Positions 46,433 to 57,986 of a stretch of DNA of 64,000 nucleotides are shown here, in pieces. How positions within the stretch are numbered: the first letter of the stretch is position 1; each line of letters starts with the position of its first letter. The stretch comes from Triticum aestivum. Its lineage: Eukaryota; Streptophyta; Magnoliopsida; Poales; Poaceae. Both the position numbers and the translations under genes were made by a program. The stretch is from NCBI RefSeq assembly GCF_018294505.1, contig NC_057809.1:133646979-133710978 (forward strand), given 5' to 3'. The notes below the pieces were generated by a model. That model ran no database searches, had not been told where the DNA came from, and was given only the letters and a program-made list of their open reading frames with translations.

Positions 46433-48650
46433 CTACAGTGAATAGAGTATCGTTAATTGTTTTAATGAAATTAAGTGGGGAGAAATTCAAAGTAGGAAAA
46501 CATGGCAGTTGCTTCGGTGTGGAAGTGATACTATCTATCAGTATTGAAACATAAATTTCTAATATGCATTCATTGTAAGCACTGTGTTGAACTACTAACA
46601 AACTGCAGCTCATTGATCACCCGACAACGACCGCACCAACAACCTTCAATTCCGCGACAGGAATAGTTAACAGTTTTCAGAGGCTATGAACATGAAACAG
46701 TTACCGCTGAGCTATCGTCTGATCAGTCCCATCGTGATAACAACAATTCGACTGCAAATGGTAACCAGCACCTTCCTATGTCGCCGTCACCGTTGCCATC
46801 TACCAACGGAAGGTCTCCCGGACTGGCAAATCAAACCAGGATAGTGCAGTGAACTGCTGGGTTGGTTGCAGCTGCACCGTTGTTTTTCATTCATGCTTCC
46901 ATCAATGCGTTGAGGGCCATCCCAAAATCATTTTTGGGTTCCCCATCGGAAAAAGATGCTGAAATTATCTTCTAATAAGCACTGTGTTGTAGGACTAGTA
47001 TTACTGAAATTATCTTCTAATAAGCACTTGTTATAGTACTTCTAGGAATTAGTGAATGTAAGCAGGAAAAACATCTTAATTGGCATGAACAAAAAGTATT
47101 TCCACAAGGCTACTATTCCTAACATGTTCAAATCGAACTACATGGCTGTTAAAATATTCCATGAGAACAAACCCTAGCCCATTAGAACACGCGTTGTAGT
47201 CAGAGGCACCTAAAAAAGACAACAATAACAACCTATCTAAGTTGCAATCCTTGGAAGAAGATCTTAATCATGATGATAATTCCGCAAGATTGAACAAAAT
47301 ATACACAGATGAAGAGGTTAGAGGCGAGTAGAACATAGGCAGGGCGGAAGGGAGAGGGGATGGAACCTTTTGCTTGGAGCCGGTTCAGCCAACGGAGAAA
47401 TACCGGTGAACAACACTTCAGATCTCAGGAGGGGCGACGGTGAGCGGAGGGGAGGAGAGAACAGAGAAGTGAAATGGGGAAAGTGTTCTAAGTGGACGGT
47501 CCCACTTGTCTGTTGCTGAACAGAAAATAAAGGAGGAAAAAAAACTCCAACCAGATAAGACCTGGGGGGTATGTGGCCCGATCTGTTCCACCAAACCACA
47601 AGATAGGCGGCGGTGGCAGTGTAGCGGCGGCGCCACCAGGGCACCTAAAATCCCGTTTCCACCAGCGGCCGTGCTCGAGCGCACAGGTAGTAGAATACCT
47701 CGCCCTCTCTTCTTGATCTTCTTCCTTTCCTTTCCTTAATTCTGTTGTACATTGAAGAAAGTTTGGTTGGGGGAAAAGGAGGAAGAAGTGGAAGAAAAAT
47801 TACTTGAAGTTTCTAGGATAGTAAGAGGTAGAATTGGTCAGTTAGTTGTTGTTGATCTGACGAACAAGTACTTAGTTTAACGACTAGCTAGAATTGGCCA
47901 GTCATTGAACCTTGATGATTACCTAGTTTAATGCTCTGAAGAATTTCCTATGGCCTGAGTTGCAATTGTTGTTATGATTCAATTTCAACTAGATTTTTAA
48001 AAATTCATTGAATCAGTCCTTAAACTAGTGAAAAGTTATTCCAAGCACTGTCTTGCAGATGTTGTAGCGGCAATGTAATGCTAGTTCTCCCAAAAATTGC
48101 TAACATGTTTTAGAGAAAATACTCTGAAGCTGCTCTGGCTGCTGCTATGTTTCCTGAACAAATGTCACAAAAGAAAACAGTGCCAGCAGAGTAGAGAAGT
48201 GAAACACAGGACTAATAAACGCACGTAGATGATGCCGCCACCGAGCTCCAGTATGTTACGTGCATGATAAATCTGTAGGAATATAATGCCATTTTTTCAA
48301 ACACATGAGGAAGACCAAAGAAATTGTCCAGTCATTGAAACTTGAGAATATCCGAGCTGTTTAGTTGAATCTAGTAATATGATTAATGATCCAACTATGT
48401 TTGCAAGGTTCTGCCTTAGTGGCATCTATCTATCTTCTACCTATTTATGTTGGACATATTCCAGCTAAGTTTCGTTTTACAAATACTTATCACCACATAT
48501 ACACAATATTTATAAAGTATTAATGTGTTACGTAGTTTAATCCTCTATTTCATTTTACTTCACATATTTGCAAGTTTGACAAAGTTCACTGAAAATACAT
48601 AATAAGTAGTACGTGTTGTCTTGTTTGTTGCAGCCTATGGTATCATCCAG
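46433..48650. promoter_or_regulatory. Divergent intergenic region with GC-rich island
   Basis: This 2.2-kb stretch separates the divergent Ulp1-like pseudogene and the transposase gene. Most is AT-rich, but 47330-47700 is much more GC-rich (GGCGGCGGTGGCAG and similar), as in plant 5' leaders. A TATAAA at 48511-48516 lies 135 bp upstream of the transposase ATG. TTTGTTGCAG (48624-48633) is a good splice acceptor just before that ATG, so the leader may be spliced from the GC-rich island. No other gene is seen. Confidence 0.4.
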
Positions 48651-51600
48651 ATGGAAGGTGAAAGCAGTTTTGTGCAATTTGCTAACCAGCAAGTAATCAA
48701 TAAGGAGAAAAAGATTACTAAGAAGGTTAGTCTCTACATTTCTTGTTTATAAAAATAGAAGTTGAGTGTGTTCATTGAAAACGTTAGTGACTAACACCAG
48801 GAAAAATTCAAAAGGGAGAATGTGTCATGTTTTCTTCTGGATGCAGAAACAAATTGAGAAAAGAACTGCATCCAATGGAAAAGAAGTGAAGAAGAGAAGG
48901 ACCAACAATGAAAACAAACTGCTGGAATGTTCAACGGGAAAATATGCTACAGAACCTGCAAGTGTGGTGAGTGACTATCCTTGATTCAATCATTGCTTTG
49001 CAGGGTTTCAGTTAAGATGATAAGATCTTTTAAATTACTATCACTTTTCTCTTAGGGGTGTCCTTTGATGGAAGAATTTGATCAGTTTGTTCAATATCAA
49101 AGTTTGAGGAAAGAAACTGAGGTTGGTTCTTTGAGATCTGTGATTTAAAATGCATTTCTTCGTTGCAAATGATATGCAGTACTAAACTTTAACACACTCA
49201 AAAATGGTGTCCAGGAACTGATTGAGAGTCAAGAAGCTGAAATGGGGTTCAATTTATTTGGTGGCATTGACAAAGAAGTAGAAGTAGCTGCACCAAACAT
49301 GATTAGCGAACTTTTGCGAATGTTAAATAACAATGAACAAACTGTAAGTACTTTCAAAGTGGGTAGTGTGATTATAATTGTAGCACATGTTTTTCTCAAC
49401 CAAAAAGTGTGACAAGATCTTGAATACAGTTGTAGTGTTTGACAGAAAGTATATCTTCATTGTTTTTTGCAGTCAATGGGGAGAAATGATGATAACAACT
49501 ACAATGCTTCTGAATCATCTTCAGCAGTAGTGCTAAGTTTGAGCAAGCAGGTCAGTGTGAGAAAAAAAATGAAAACCTGCAAGTGCTTTTGTTTGCAAAT
49601 ATACTAAATTAAGAAGTGATATGAGTACTAAAATGTAAATAAATCTTTACAGGACAGTGTTGGTGAGAAGATGAACATTGAACCTTTGACGACAATAGAA
49701 GAAGTGGAAAATATTTGCCGTGAGGTACGATTTTTGCATGCTTGGGAAAAAGAATAAAAATAGACTTTTCATATTTTAACTTTGTTTTGTAAAGATTCTT
49801 ATTCTGATGTTGAATACTTGTGTTCCTTCCCTTTGCAGGTACTTTCTTTGGCTCAGAATTCTGAATGTGATTACGAAGGAAATTCTAAGAGTGCAGATTC
49901 TGATGAAGAGACAATAGCTTGTGCGGGGAATGAAGAGTATGTGTTCCCTACACTAGATGAAGCAGACAATGGTAGTGTGCCAGAAATTGGTAAAGTCTTT
50001 ACAACACTGGATGATGCTGCCCGGTTTGTAAATGTTTATGCTCAGCTGAATGGTTTTGCAATGATAAAAGGAAGGAATTATAAGAATAGGAAGTTGTATT
50101 TCCAGTGCAATAAAAGTAGGAAAAGACCAAGTATCAACACTGGTTTGAGGAAAAGGAAAAGAAACATTATTGAAGGGACAAATTGTCCAATGAATATAAC
50201 AGTGAAGTTGGTGGATGACAAGTGGCATATCGCTTCAATGTGTCTTGAGCACAACCATGATCTAGTAAGGTCTCCATCACTTACAAAAAATTTCTTAAGC
50301 CACAGAAACATGAACGAGGCAGAAATCATGTTGTCGAAATTGCTTCAAGAACACAGAGTGAAACCGAGAAGAATCATGAGCATATTCAGAAAGCTTTGTG
50401 GTGGCAAGCTGGGAAACATTACCTTTGATGTGAAGAAACTGGATAATTTGAAAAAGGGAGAACGGATGCGTAAAAAGGAGAACATAGATATTGAATGGAC
50501 ATTGCAGTATATTGAGAAGCTACAAATTGATACTCCTGGTTTCTGCTACAGGATGCAAAGAGATACAGACAACATGGTTCTCAGCTTGTTCTGGACAGAT
50601 GCTCGTTCCCGATTGAACTACAGGTTGTTTGGTGAGATCATTTCATTTGACACCACTTATAGCACAAATAAGTATCACATGCCTTTTGCGCCTATAGTGG
50701 GAATTAATGGCCATGGAAGAACAATTGTGTTTGGTTGGGCGCTATTGCAAGATGAAACTTCAGATACTTTTGTGTGGCTATTTGAAACTTTCATGGAGGT
50801 CATGCAGTGGAAAAAAACAGGAATAATATTGACTGACCAAGATGCAGGGATGAAAGATGCTATTCCTCAAGTATTTCCAAATGCGTTACATAGGTTCTGT
50901 CTTTGGCATATATTTAAAAATGTGCGGGAAAACATGAGTGCTTACATGGCTACAAGGGAAAAGATGGAAAAACATATGATGAAGTGTTTATTGCAGTCCA
51001 TTACTGTTGAGGAATTTGAAGAAAGATGGGAGAAATTTGTGCTGAAGTATAACTGTGCTGAACATGTTCACATCAAAAGGATGTGGGAGAACCGGACCTT
51101 CTTTGTTCCAGCTTATTTTCGAGGGGTGTTTTGCCCTTCCATAAGGTCGACCAGCCGGAGTGAAAGCTTCAACTCAAATTTCAAGGACTACATCAAGAGG
51201 AAAGATACTATAGAGGCTTTCATGAAACAATATGTGTTGTTCCAAGAGAATGTTATTCACATAGAAAACCAGGACAGATTCTTGTCTAATGAGAAGACTC
51301 CTGTCTTTTGGAGTCATCAGCTTGTTGAACGGCATGCATCAGCAATATATACCAGAGGAATCTACTTGAAGTTATTGACAGAATTAGTGAATTCAACAGC
51401 TTTTAAAGTTATAGAAATTGAGAAGGATAAAGTGTATGATTTGGAAAAACACATCAGGTATGAAAAACCAGAATTCACAAAAGAAACGTTCAGAGTCCAT
51501 GTAGACCTTAGTACTAGTTCATTCAAATGTTTTTGTGGGAAGTTTGAGCATGATGGTATTGTTTGTTGCCATATCCTCAGACTTTTTACGCAGTTTGACA

Positions 51601-51944
51601 TTACCCATATTCCAAATAAGCTGATTGTTGACAGATGGACTATTTCCTTCAGAGAAAAAGAATTGGATAAGTGCAAGAAAGAAATGGTGCTGCTTACAGG
51701 TGAAGAACAGTCACACAATGCAGTCAGATATGCTATTCTGATGAGTAAAGTTGGTGAAGCTTGCTCAGACATCAGCAAAGATTCTGAACTTAGCAAAGAA
51801 CTTTTGGATGATGTTGCTCAAATTCATACGAAGTACTTGCAAGGGAAGAAACAGCAAGACGAATTGCAGTCTGAAAATTCGTTGAAAGATCCTCCTATAC
51901 GGCCTTCCAAGTCTGTGAACAAAGGAGAAAGATTGAAGCCATAA
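48651..51944 (+). CDS. FAR1-type Mutator-like (MULE) transposase gene, seven exons, apparently intact
   Basis: Predicted exons: 48651-48725, 48847-48966, 49056-49121, 49215-49343, 49473-49550, 49653-49724 and 49839-51944. All introns have GT-AG borders and every exon is a whole number of codons, giving 881 residues without a stop. The N-terminus is Lys/Glu-rich and probably nuclear (KKRRTNNENK). The FAR1 DNA-binding domain is at about 227-323, with a WRKY/GCM1-like Cys-Cys-His-His set near C270, C296, H318 and H320. The MULE DDE domain has D451 (ISFDTTYSTNKYHMPF), D513 or the next Asp (ILTDQDAGMKDAIP), HRFCLWHIF at 531, and E622 (TSRSESFNSNFKDY). A SWIM zinc finger C744-x-C746...C756-x-H758 (FKCFCGKFEHDGIVCCHILR) follows, then a basic tail. 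It could be an active transposase or a domesticated FAR1-like factor. The six phase-0 introns and neighbouring Ulp1-like genes favour a MULE. Confidence 0.88.
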
Positions 51945-52140
51945 TCTGAAAAGAAATCTAGGAAGAAAGCAGCTCCAAAAAAGAAGACTAGTTGATGGTT
52001 TTCATTGTTCAGAACAAGGAAGAAGATAATTTCTGTTTGCAGCAAGGAAGAAGATAATTTCCTTCGTTGAAGAATTTTTTGCATTGTTAGCTGAAAAAAT
52101 TTAGATGGATTTTAATTATTGTGTGGACAAAGAAATTTGA
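51945..52140 (+). other. 3' flank of the transposase gene
   Basis: A/G-rich sequence with two near-repeats of AAGGAAGAAGATAATTT (about 52017 and 52045) before the GAACATTATT-type repeats begin. Confidence 0.5.
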
Positions 52141-53004
52141 TGATGTCCCTTGTTTTCTTGTTCATGGATAATGTTCTTTGCAAAATGATGATTGGATAAT
52201 GTTCGTTGGATAAAAAATAATAATTGTATAATGTTCCTAGGATAATTTTCTTTGCAAAATGCTCCTTGGGGCCAAAACAAATTAGTTGAACAATATTGTC
52301 CGAAGCTTGAATAAATAATTGTTCCCCGAATAATGTTGCCTCAATTAAAAACTGTTTAACGCTTACTAAATAGTTCCTCAATATTGTTCCTTGATTTTTA
52401 AAAATTCATTGAATATTCCCTCAATGATGTTCTTAGTGAAAAGTTAAAAATTGTTATTCAAAAATAAATAATGTTCTCTGAAAAAAGGTTATTCTAGACT
52501 AAATTGTTATTTGCATTTTGAAAAACATTTATTTGTAGAACATTATTAAAAGAACATTATTGGGGGAACAATAATTATTGCATAAAAAATAGTAAATAAT
52601 TTTCTTTGAAGTTTAAAAATGTTCTTTAAGTCCAAAGAAAAAATTCCTTGGCATCAACAATATTTAGGGAACATTATTCAGGGAACATTATAGTTCCCTA
52701 AGTAATGTTCTAAAAAAACACTAAATTGATCCATAATAAATAATTTTCTTTGAAGTTTAAAATTGTTCTTCAAGGCAAAAAAATTTCCTCGGCATCAACA
52801 TTATTTAGGGAACATTATTCACGGAATTTGGGGGACATTTTTGAAAGGACATTGATCAGGGAACATTATAGAGGAACAAAAAGAAAATTGAACAGATAAT
52901 TGGGGAACATTATTCGAAGAACATTATTGGGGGAACAAACATATTATATAAAATAATGATAAGTGAATATTACTTCGAACAAAATTTCCTTGAATAATGT
53001 TTCA

Positions 53005-55264
53005 TTCGGGTCACCAAAATTTCCTTGGAGGGATGTTTTTACTATAATGATAATCAGGTCAACAATGTTCAAACTCTTCAATATAAAAATGTTCCTTGTA
53101 TAATATTTCCTGAATAATGTTCCAAGAAAATCAGTAATTTGTTCCTTATAAATTCTTTGAAGTTTAAAAATGTTCTTCAAGTAAAAAAAATCGTCAAAAT
53201 TAATAATTATTTGAGGAACATTAAAAGACAAACATTAATTTGGAAATATTATTGGGGGAACAAAAAAGTTTGAACATTATTAGAGAACAAGAGAACATTA
53301 TTTGAAAAAATAGAACATTATTTGGGGAACATTATTTGTGGAACAATATTAAAAGAACAATTTTTTAACATAATTATTAAAGATAAATTTATTTATCGTG
53401 GGAACATTATTAGAGAACATTGTTCGGAGAACAATATTGGAGGAACAAAAAAATTTGAACATTATTATAGAACAACATTAGGGAAAAAATTGAACATTAT
53501 TTGGGGAACATTATTTCTGGAACAGTATTAAAAGAACAATTATTGAACACAATTATTAAAAACAAAATTATTTAGGGACTTCACATAACATTATTTGGTC
53601 AACATTATCTTGGGAACAATATTAGAGAACATTGTTAGGAGAACATTATTGGAGGAACAAAAAAGTTTGAACATTACTTCCAAGAAAATCAGTAAATTGT
53701 TCCGTATAAATAAAGTTCTCTGAAGTTTAAAAATGTTCTTCAAGTAAAAAAAATTCCTCAGAATCAACAATTATTTGAGGAACGTTAAAAGACAAACATT
53801 ATTTGAGGAACAAAAAGTTTGAACATTATTAGAGAACAAGAGAACATTGTTGGGAAAAAATTATTTGGGGAACATTATTTGTGTAACATTATTAAAAGAC
53901 AAAATTGTTTATCGTGGGAACATTATTAGAGAACGTTGTTCGGAGAACATTATTGGAGGAACAAAAAGTTTGAACAATAGAACAAGATTGGGAAAAAAAT
54001 TGAACATTATTTGGGGAACATTATTTGTGGAACAGTATTAAAAGAACAATTATTGAACACAATTATTAAAAACAAAATTATTTAGGGACTTCAGATAACA
54101 TTATTTGGTCAACATTATCTTGGGAACATTATTAGAGAACATTGTTCGGAGAACATTATTGGAGGAACAAAAAAGTTTGAACATTACTTGCCGAACATAA
54201 CAATAATCAGGGAACATTTTAGGGGGACAAAAAGTTTGAACATTATCTTGGGAACATTATTAGAGGACATTAAGAGAACATTATTGTGAAAAAAAAACTT
54301 TCAACATTGTTTGGGGAAAATTATTTGTGGAACATTCTTAAAAGAACAATTATTGAACACAATTGAGCACCATTATTAAAAGATAAAATTATTTAGAGAA
54401 CATTATTGGGGGAACAAAAAAGTTTGTACATTATTTGAGAAACATTATTAAAGGAATAAAATTATTTAGAGAACATTATTCAGAGAACATTATTGGGGGA
54501 ACCAAAAAGCTTGAACATTATTTGAGGAACATTATTGAAGGAACATTAATCAGGGAAAATAGGGTAACAAAAAGAAAATTCAACATTTATTTGGGGGAGA
54601 TTATTGAAGGAACATTATTAGGCGAACAATCAATATTCTATAAAAAATGATAACCGAATAATGTTCCTTCTAATAAAAGGGTGAACAAAATTTGCTTGGA
54701 GGAATTTTTTTACTACATTTATTTCGTTCGTTCGTTCCTAGGAATATTATTGTTTGATGCGGAATTTTTTGTTCACCCTTTTTTAGGAATTTTTTACTAT
54801 ATTTATTGTTTGATGCGGAGGAATGTTGCCTAAATAAATTTTCTTTAATAATTGAATAATGTTTGTTGAATACTGTTCGTTCGTTGAATAATGTTTGTTG
54901 AATAATGAATAATGTTTGTTGAATACTGTTCGTTCGTTGACCAATTTAATTTTGCAGAAGTGTTCACTACAATTTGAATAAAAAATGTTCACTGAATATT
55001 GTTCCATAAAATAATGTTCTTAGTAAAAAAATTTAAAAAAGTTCTCCAACATGACTTAATGTTCTCTGAAGTAAAAAAATGTTCTTCAAGCCAAAAAAGA
55101 TTTATAGGAACAAAATGATAATTGAATAATGTTCCTTGGAACAAAATTTCCTACGAACGAGGTCGAGAAGCGGACCAAATTTTGTGAATCTTTGTTAACA
55201 TTATTAAAACAAGAAAAAGAACATTATTCAAATTGTAGTGAACTCTTCTTAAGTGTTCTTTGGG
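53005..55264. repeat. 2.28-kb tandem duplication, copy 1
   Basis: It starts TTCGGGTCACCAAAATTTCC and ends at GTGTTCTTTGGGA. It aligns end to end with 55281-57560, at an offset of 2276 bp at the left end and 2295 bp at the right. Both copies share non-repetitive landmarks such as GAACGAGGTCGAGAAGCGGA and TTCACCCTTTTTTAGGAA. Small indels separate the copies. Confidence 0.88.
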
Positions 55265-55280
55265 AACACTGAATTTATTG

Positions 55281-57560
55281 TTCGGGTCAACAAAATTTCC
55301 TTGGAGGGATGTTTTTACTATAATGATAAGCAGGTCAACAATGTTCAAACTCTTCAATATAAAAATGTTCCTTGTATAATATTTCCTGAATAATGTTCCA
55401 AGAAAATCAGTAATTTGTTCCTTATAAATTCTTTGAAGTTTAAAAATGTTCTTCAAGTAAAAAAAAATTCGTCAGAATTAATAATTATTTGAGGAACATT
55501 AAAAGACAAACATTAATTTGGGAATATTATTGGGGGAACAAAAAAGTTTGAACATTATTAGAGAACAAGAGAACATTATTTGAAAAAAAATAGAACATTA
55601 TTTGGGGAACATTATTTGTGGAACAATATTAAAAGAACAATTTTTTACCATAATTATTAAAGATAAATTTATTTATCATGGGAACATTATTAGAGAACAT
55701 TGTTCGGAGAACATTATTGGAGGAACAAAAAAAATTGAACATTATTATAGAATAACATTGGGAAAAAAATTGAAAATTATTTGGGGAACATTATTTGTGG
55801 AACAGTATTAAAAGAACAATTCTTGAACATAATTATTAAAGACAAAATTATTTAGGGACTTCACATAACATTATTTGGTCAACATTATCTTGGGAACATT
55901 ATTAGAGAACATTGTTAGGAGAACATTATTGGAGGAACAAAAAAGTTTGAACATTACTTCCAAGAAAATCAGTAAATTGTTCTGTATAAATAAAGTTCTC
56001 TGAAGTTTAAAAATGTTCTTCAAGTAAAAAAAAATTCCTCAGAATCAACAATTATTTGAGGAACATTAAAAGACAAACATTATTTGAGGAACATTATTGG
56101 AGGAACAAAAAAGTTTGAACATTATTAGAGAACAAGAGAACATTGTTTGGAAAAAATTATTTGGGGAACATTATTAAAAGAACAATTAGTTAACATAATT
56201 ATTAAAGACAAAATTATTTATCGTGGAAACATTATTAGAGAACGTTGTTCGGAGAACATTATTGGAGGAACAAAAAAGTTTGAACAATAGAACAAGATTG
56301 GGAAAAAAATTTGAACATTATTTGGGGAACAGTATTAAAAGAACAATTATTGAACACAATTATTAAAAACAAAATTATTTAGGGACTTCAGATAACATTA
56401 TTTGGTCAACATTATCTTGGGAACATTATTAGAGAACATTGTTCGGAGAACATTATTGGAGGAACAAAAAAGTTTGAACATTACTTGCCGAACATAACAA
56501 TAATCAGGGAACATTTTAGGGGGATAAAAAGTTTGAACATTATCTTGGGAACATTATTAGAGGACATTAAGAGAACATTATTGTGAAAAAAACTTTCAAC
56601 ATTGTTTGGGGAAAATTATTTGTGGAACATTCTTAAAAGAACAATTATTGAACACATTTGAGCACCATTATTAGAAGATAAAATTATTTAGAGAACATTA
56701 TTGGGGGAACAAAAAAGTTTGTACATTATTTGAGAAACATTATTGAAGGAATAAAATTATTTAGAGAACATTATTCAGAGAACATTATTGGGGGAACCAA
56801 AAAGTTTGAACATTATTTGAGGAACATTATTGAAGGAACATTAATCAGGGAAAATAGGGCAACAAAAAGAAAATTCAACATTTATTTGGGGGAGATTAGT
56901 GAAGGAACATTATTAGACGAACAATCAATATTCTATAAAAAATGATAACCAAATAATGTTCCTTCTAACAAAAGGGTGAACAAAATTTGCTTCGAGGAAA
57001 TTTTTTACTACATTTATTTCGTTCATTCGTTTCTAGGAATATTATTGTTTGATGCGGAATTTTTTGTTCACCCTTTTTTAGGAATTTTTTACTACATTTA
57101 TTGTTTGATGCAGAGGAATGTTGCCTAAATAAATTTTCTTTAATAATTGAATAATGTTTGTTGAATACTGTTTGTTCGTTGAATAATGTTTGTTGAATAA
57201 TGAATAATGTTTGTTGAATACTGTTTGTTCGTTGACCAATTTAATTTTGAAGAAGTGTTCACTACAATTTGAATAAAAAATGTTCACTGAATATTCTTCC
57301 CTAAAATAATGTTCATAGTAAAAAAATTTAAAAAGTTCTCCAACATTACTTAATGTTCTCTGAAGTAAAAAAAATGTTCTTCAAGCCAAAAAAGATTTCT
57401 AGGAACAAAATGATAATTGAATAATGTTCCTTGGAACAAAATTTCCTAGGAACGAGGTCGAGAAGCGGACCAAATTTTGTGAATCTTTGTTAACATTATT
57501 AAAACAGGAAAAAGAACATTATTCAAATTGTAGTGAACAATTCTTCAGTGTTCTTTGGGA
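55281..57560. repeat. 2.28-kb tandem duplication, copy 2
   Basis: Direct repeat of 53005-55264, diverging from it after GTGTTCTTTGGGA (57561). Differences include a shortened segment near 56160-56340 and scattered substitutions, so the duplication is not brand new. Confidence 0.88.
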
Positions 57561-57986
57561 AGTCTGTCCTAAGGAAGACCAAAAATTGTATCAGCATTGT
57601 TTTGTTCATCACATTGTGTTTCCTTCTATAAACTTATGTTTGATCCAGATATCAAAAAACTTGAAAACAACTATGAGCACCAAACACATATATGAAAGAA
57701 GAGATGCTGGTGACACGATTCCGATAAATGTATTAAACTATTGGGAAAATCATTTAGTCGAAACCCAGAGGAAAAATTTAAATTGTTGGGAATATTCTCC
57801 TCATAATAATTGTAGTTTTCTAGGCATACTGGGGAAGACTTATTTCCACAACAAGAGAAAAGAGCGGTACTTAAAAAGTTTTTCAAATAAGAGACAGCTG
57901 ACTTTACAACTACTTCTGTTTCATTCATGGCGCAATTTGACAGAGATCAATTTTAGAAGCTGGAAGTGTTTTCTTTCTGCACGGAA
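57561..57986. other. Unique sequence beyond the array, no gene called
   Basis: An open frame of 188 codons (57424-57990, +) begins inside the repeat block and runs into the antisense end of the Ulp1-like gene. I recognise no domain and its start lies in repeat sequence, so I do not call it. It could be the 3' untranslated region of the minus-strand gene. Confidence 0.4.

Larger units (their letters stand above)
52140..57560. repeat. Satellite-like block of GAACATTATT / AATAATGTTC words
   Basis: A very AT-rich block in which the decamer GAACATTATT and close variants (GGAACATTATT, GAACATTGTT) recur every ~10-25 bp for most of 5.4 kb. The orientation alternates: mostly AATAATGTTC at 52150-52500, mostly GAACATTATT at 52550-54640, AATAATGTTC again at 54655-55130, then the same pattern in the duplicate. 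A secondary subrepeat of about 525 bp is visible (for example 53322 against 53847). The short frames (MGNIICGTILKEQF and similar) are translations of the repeat and not genes. It lies between the 3' ends of two convergent genes. Confidence 0.88.

Noticed and set aside
53322..56945. Several similar small frames (MGNIICGTILKEQ, MRNII...GIKLFREHYSENII)
   Set aside because: They are literal translations of the decamer repeat in different copies and share only repeat-derived residues.
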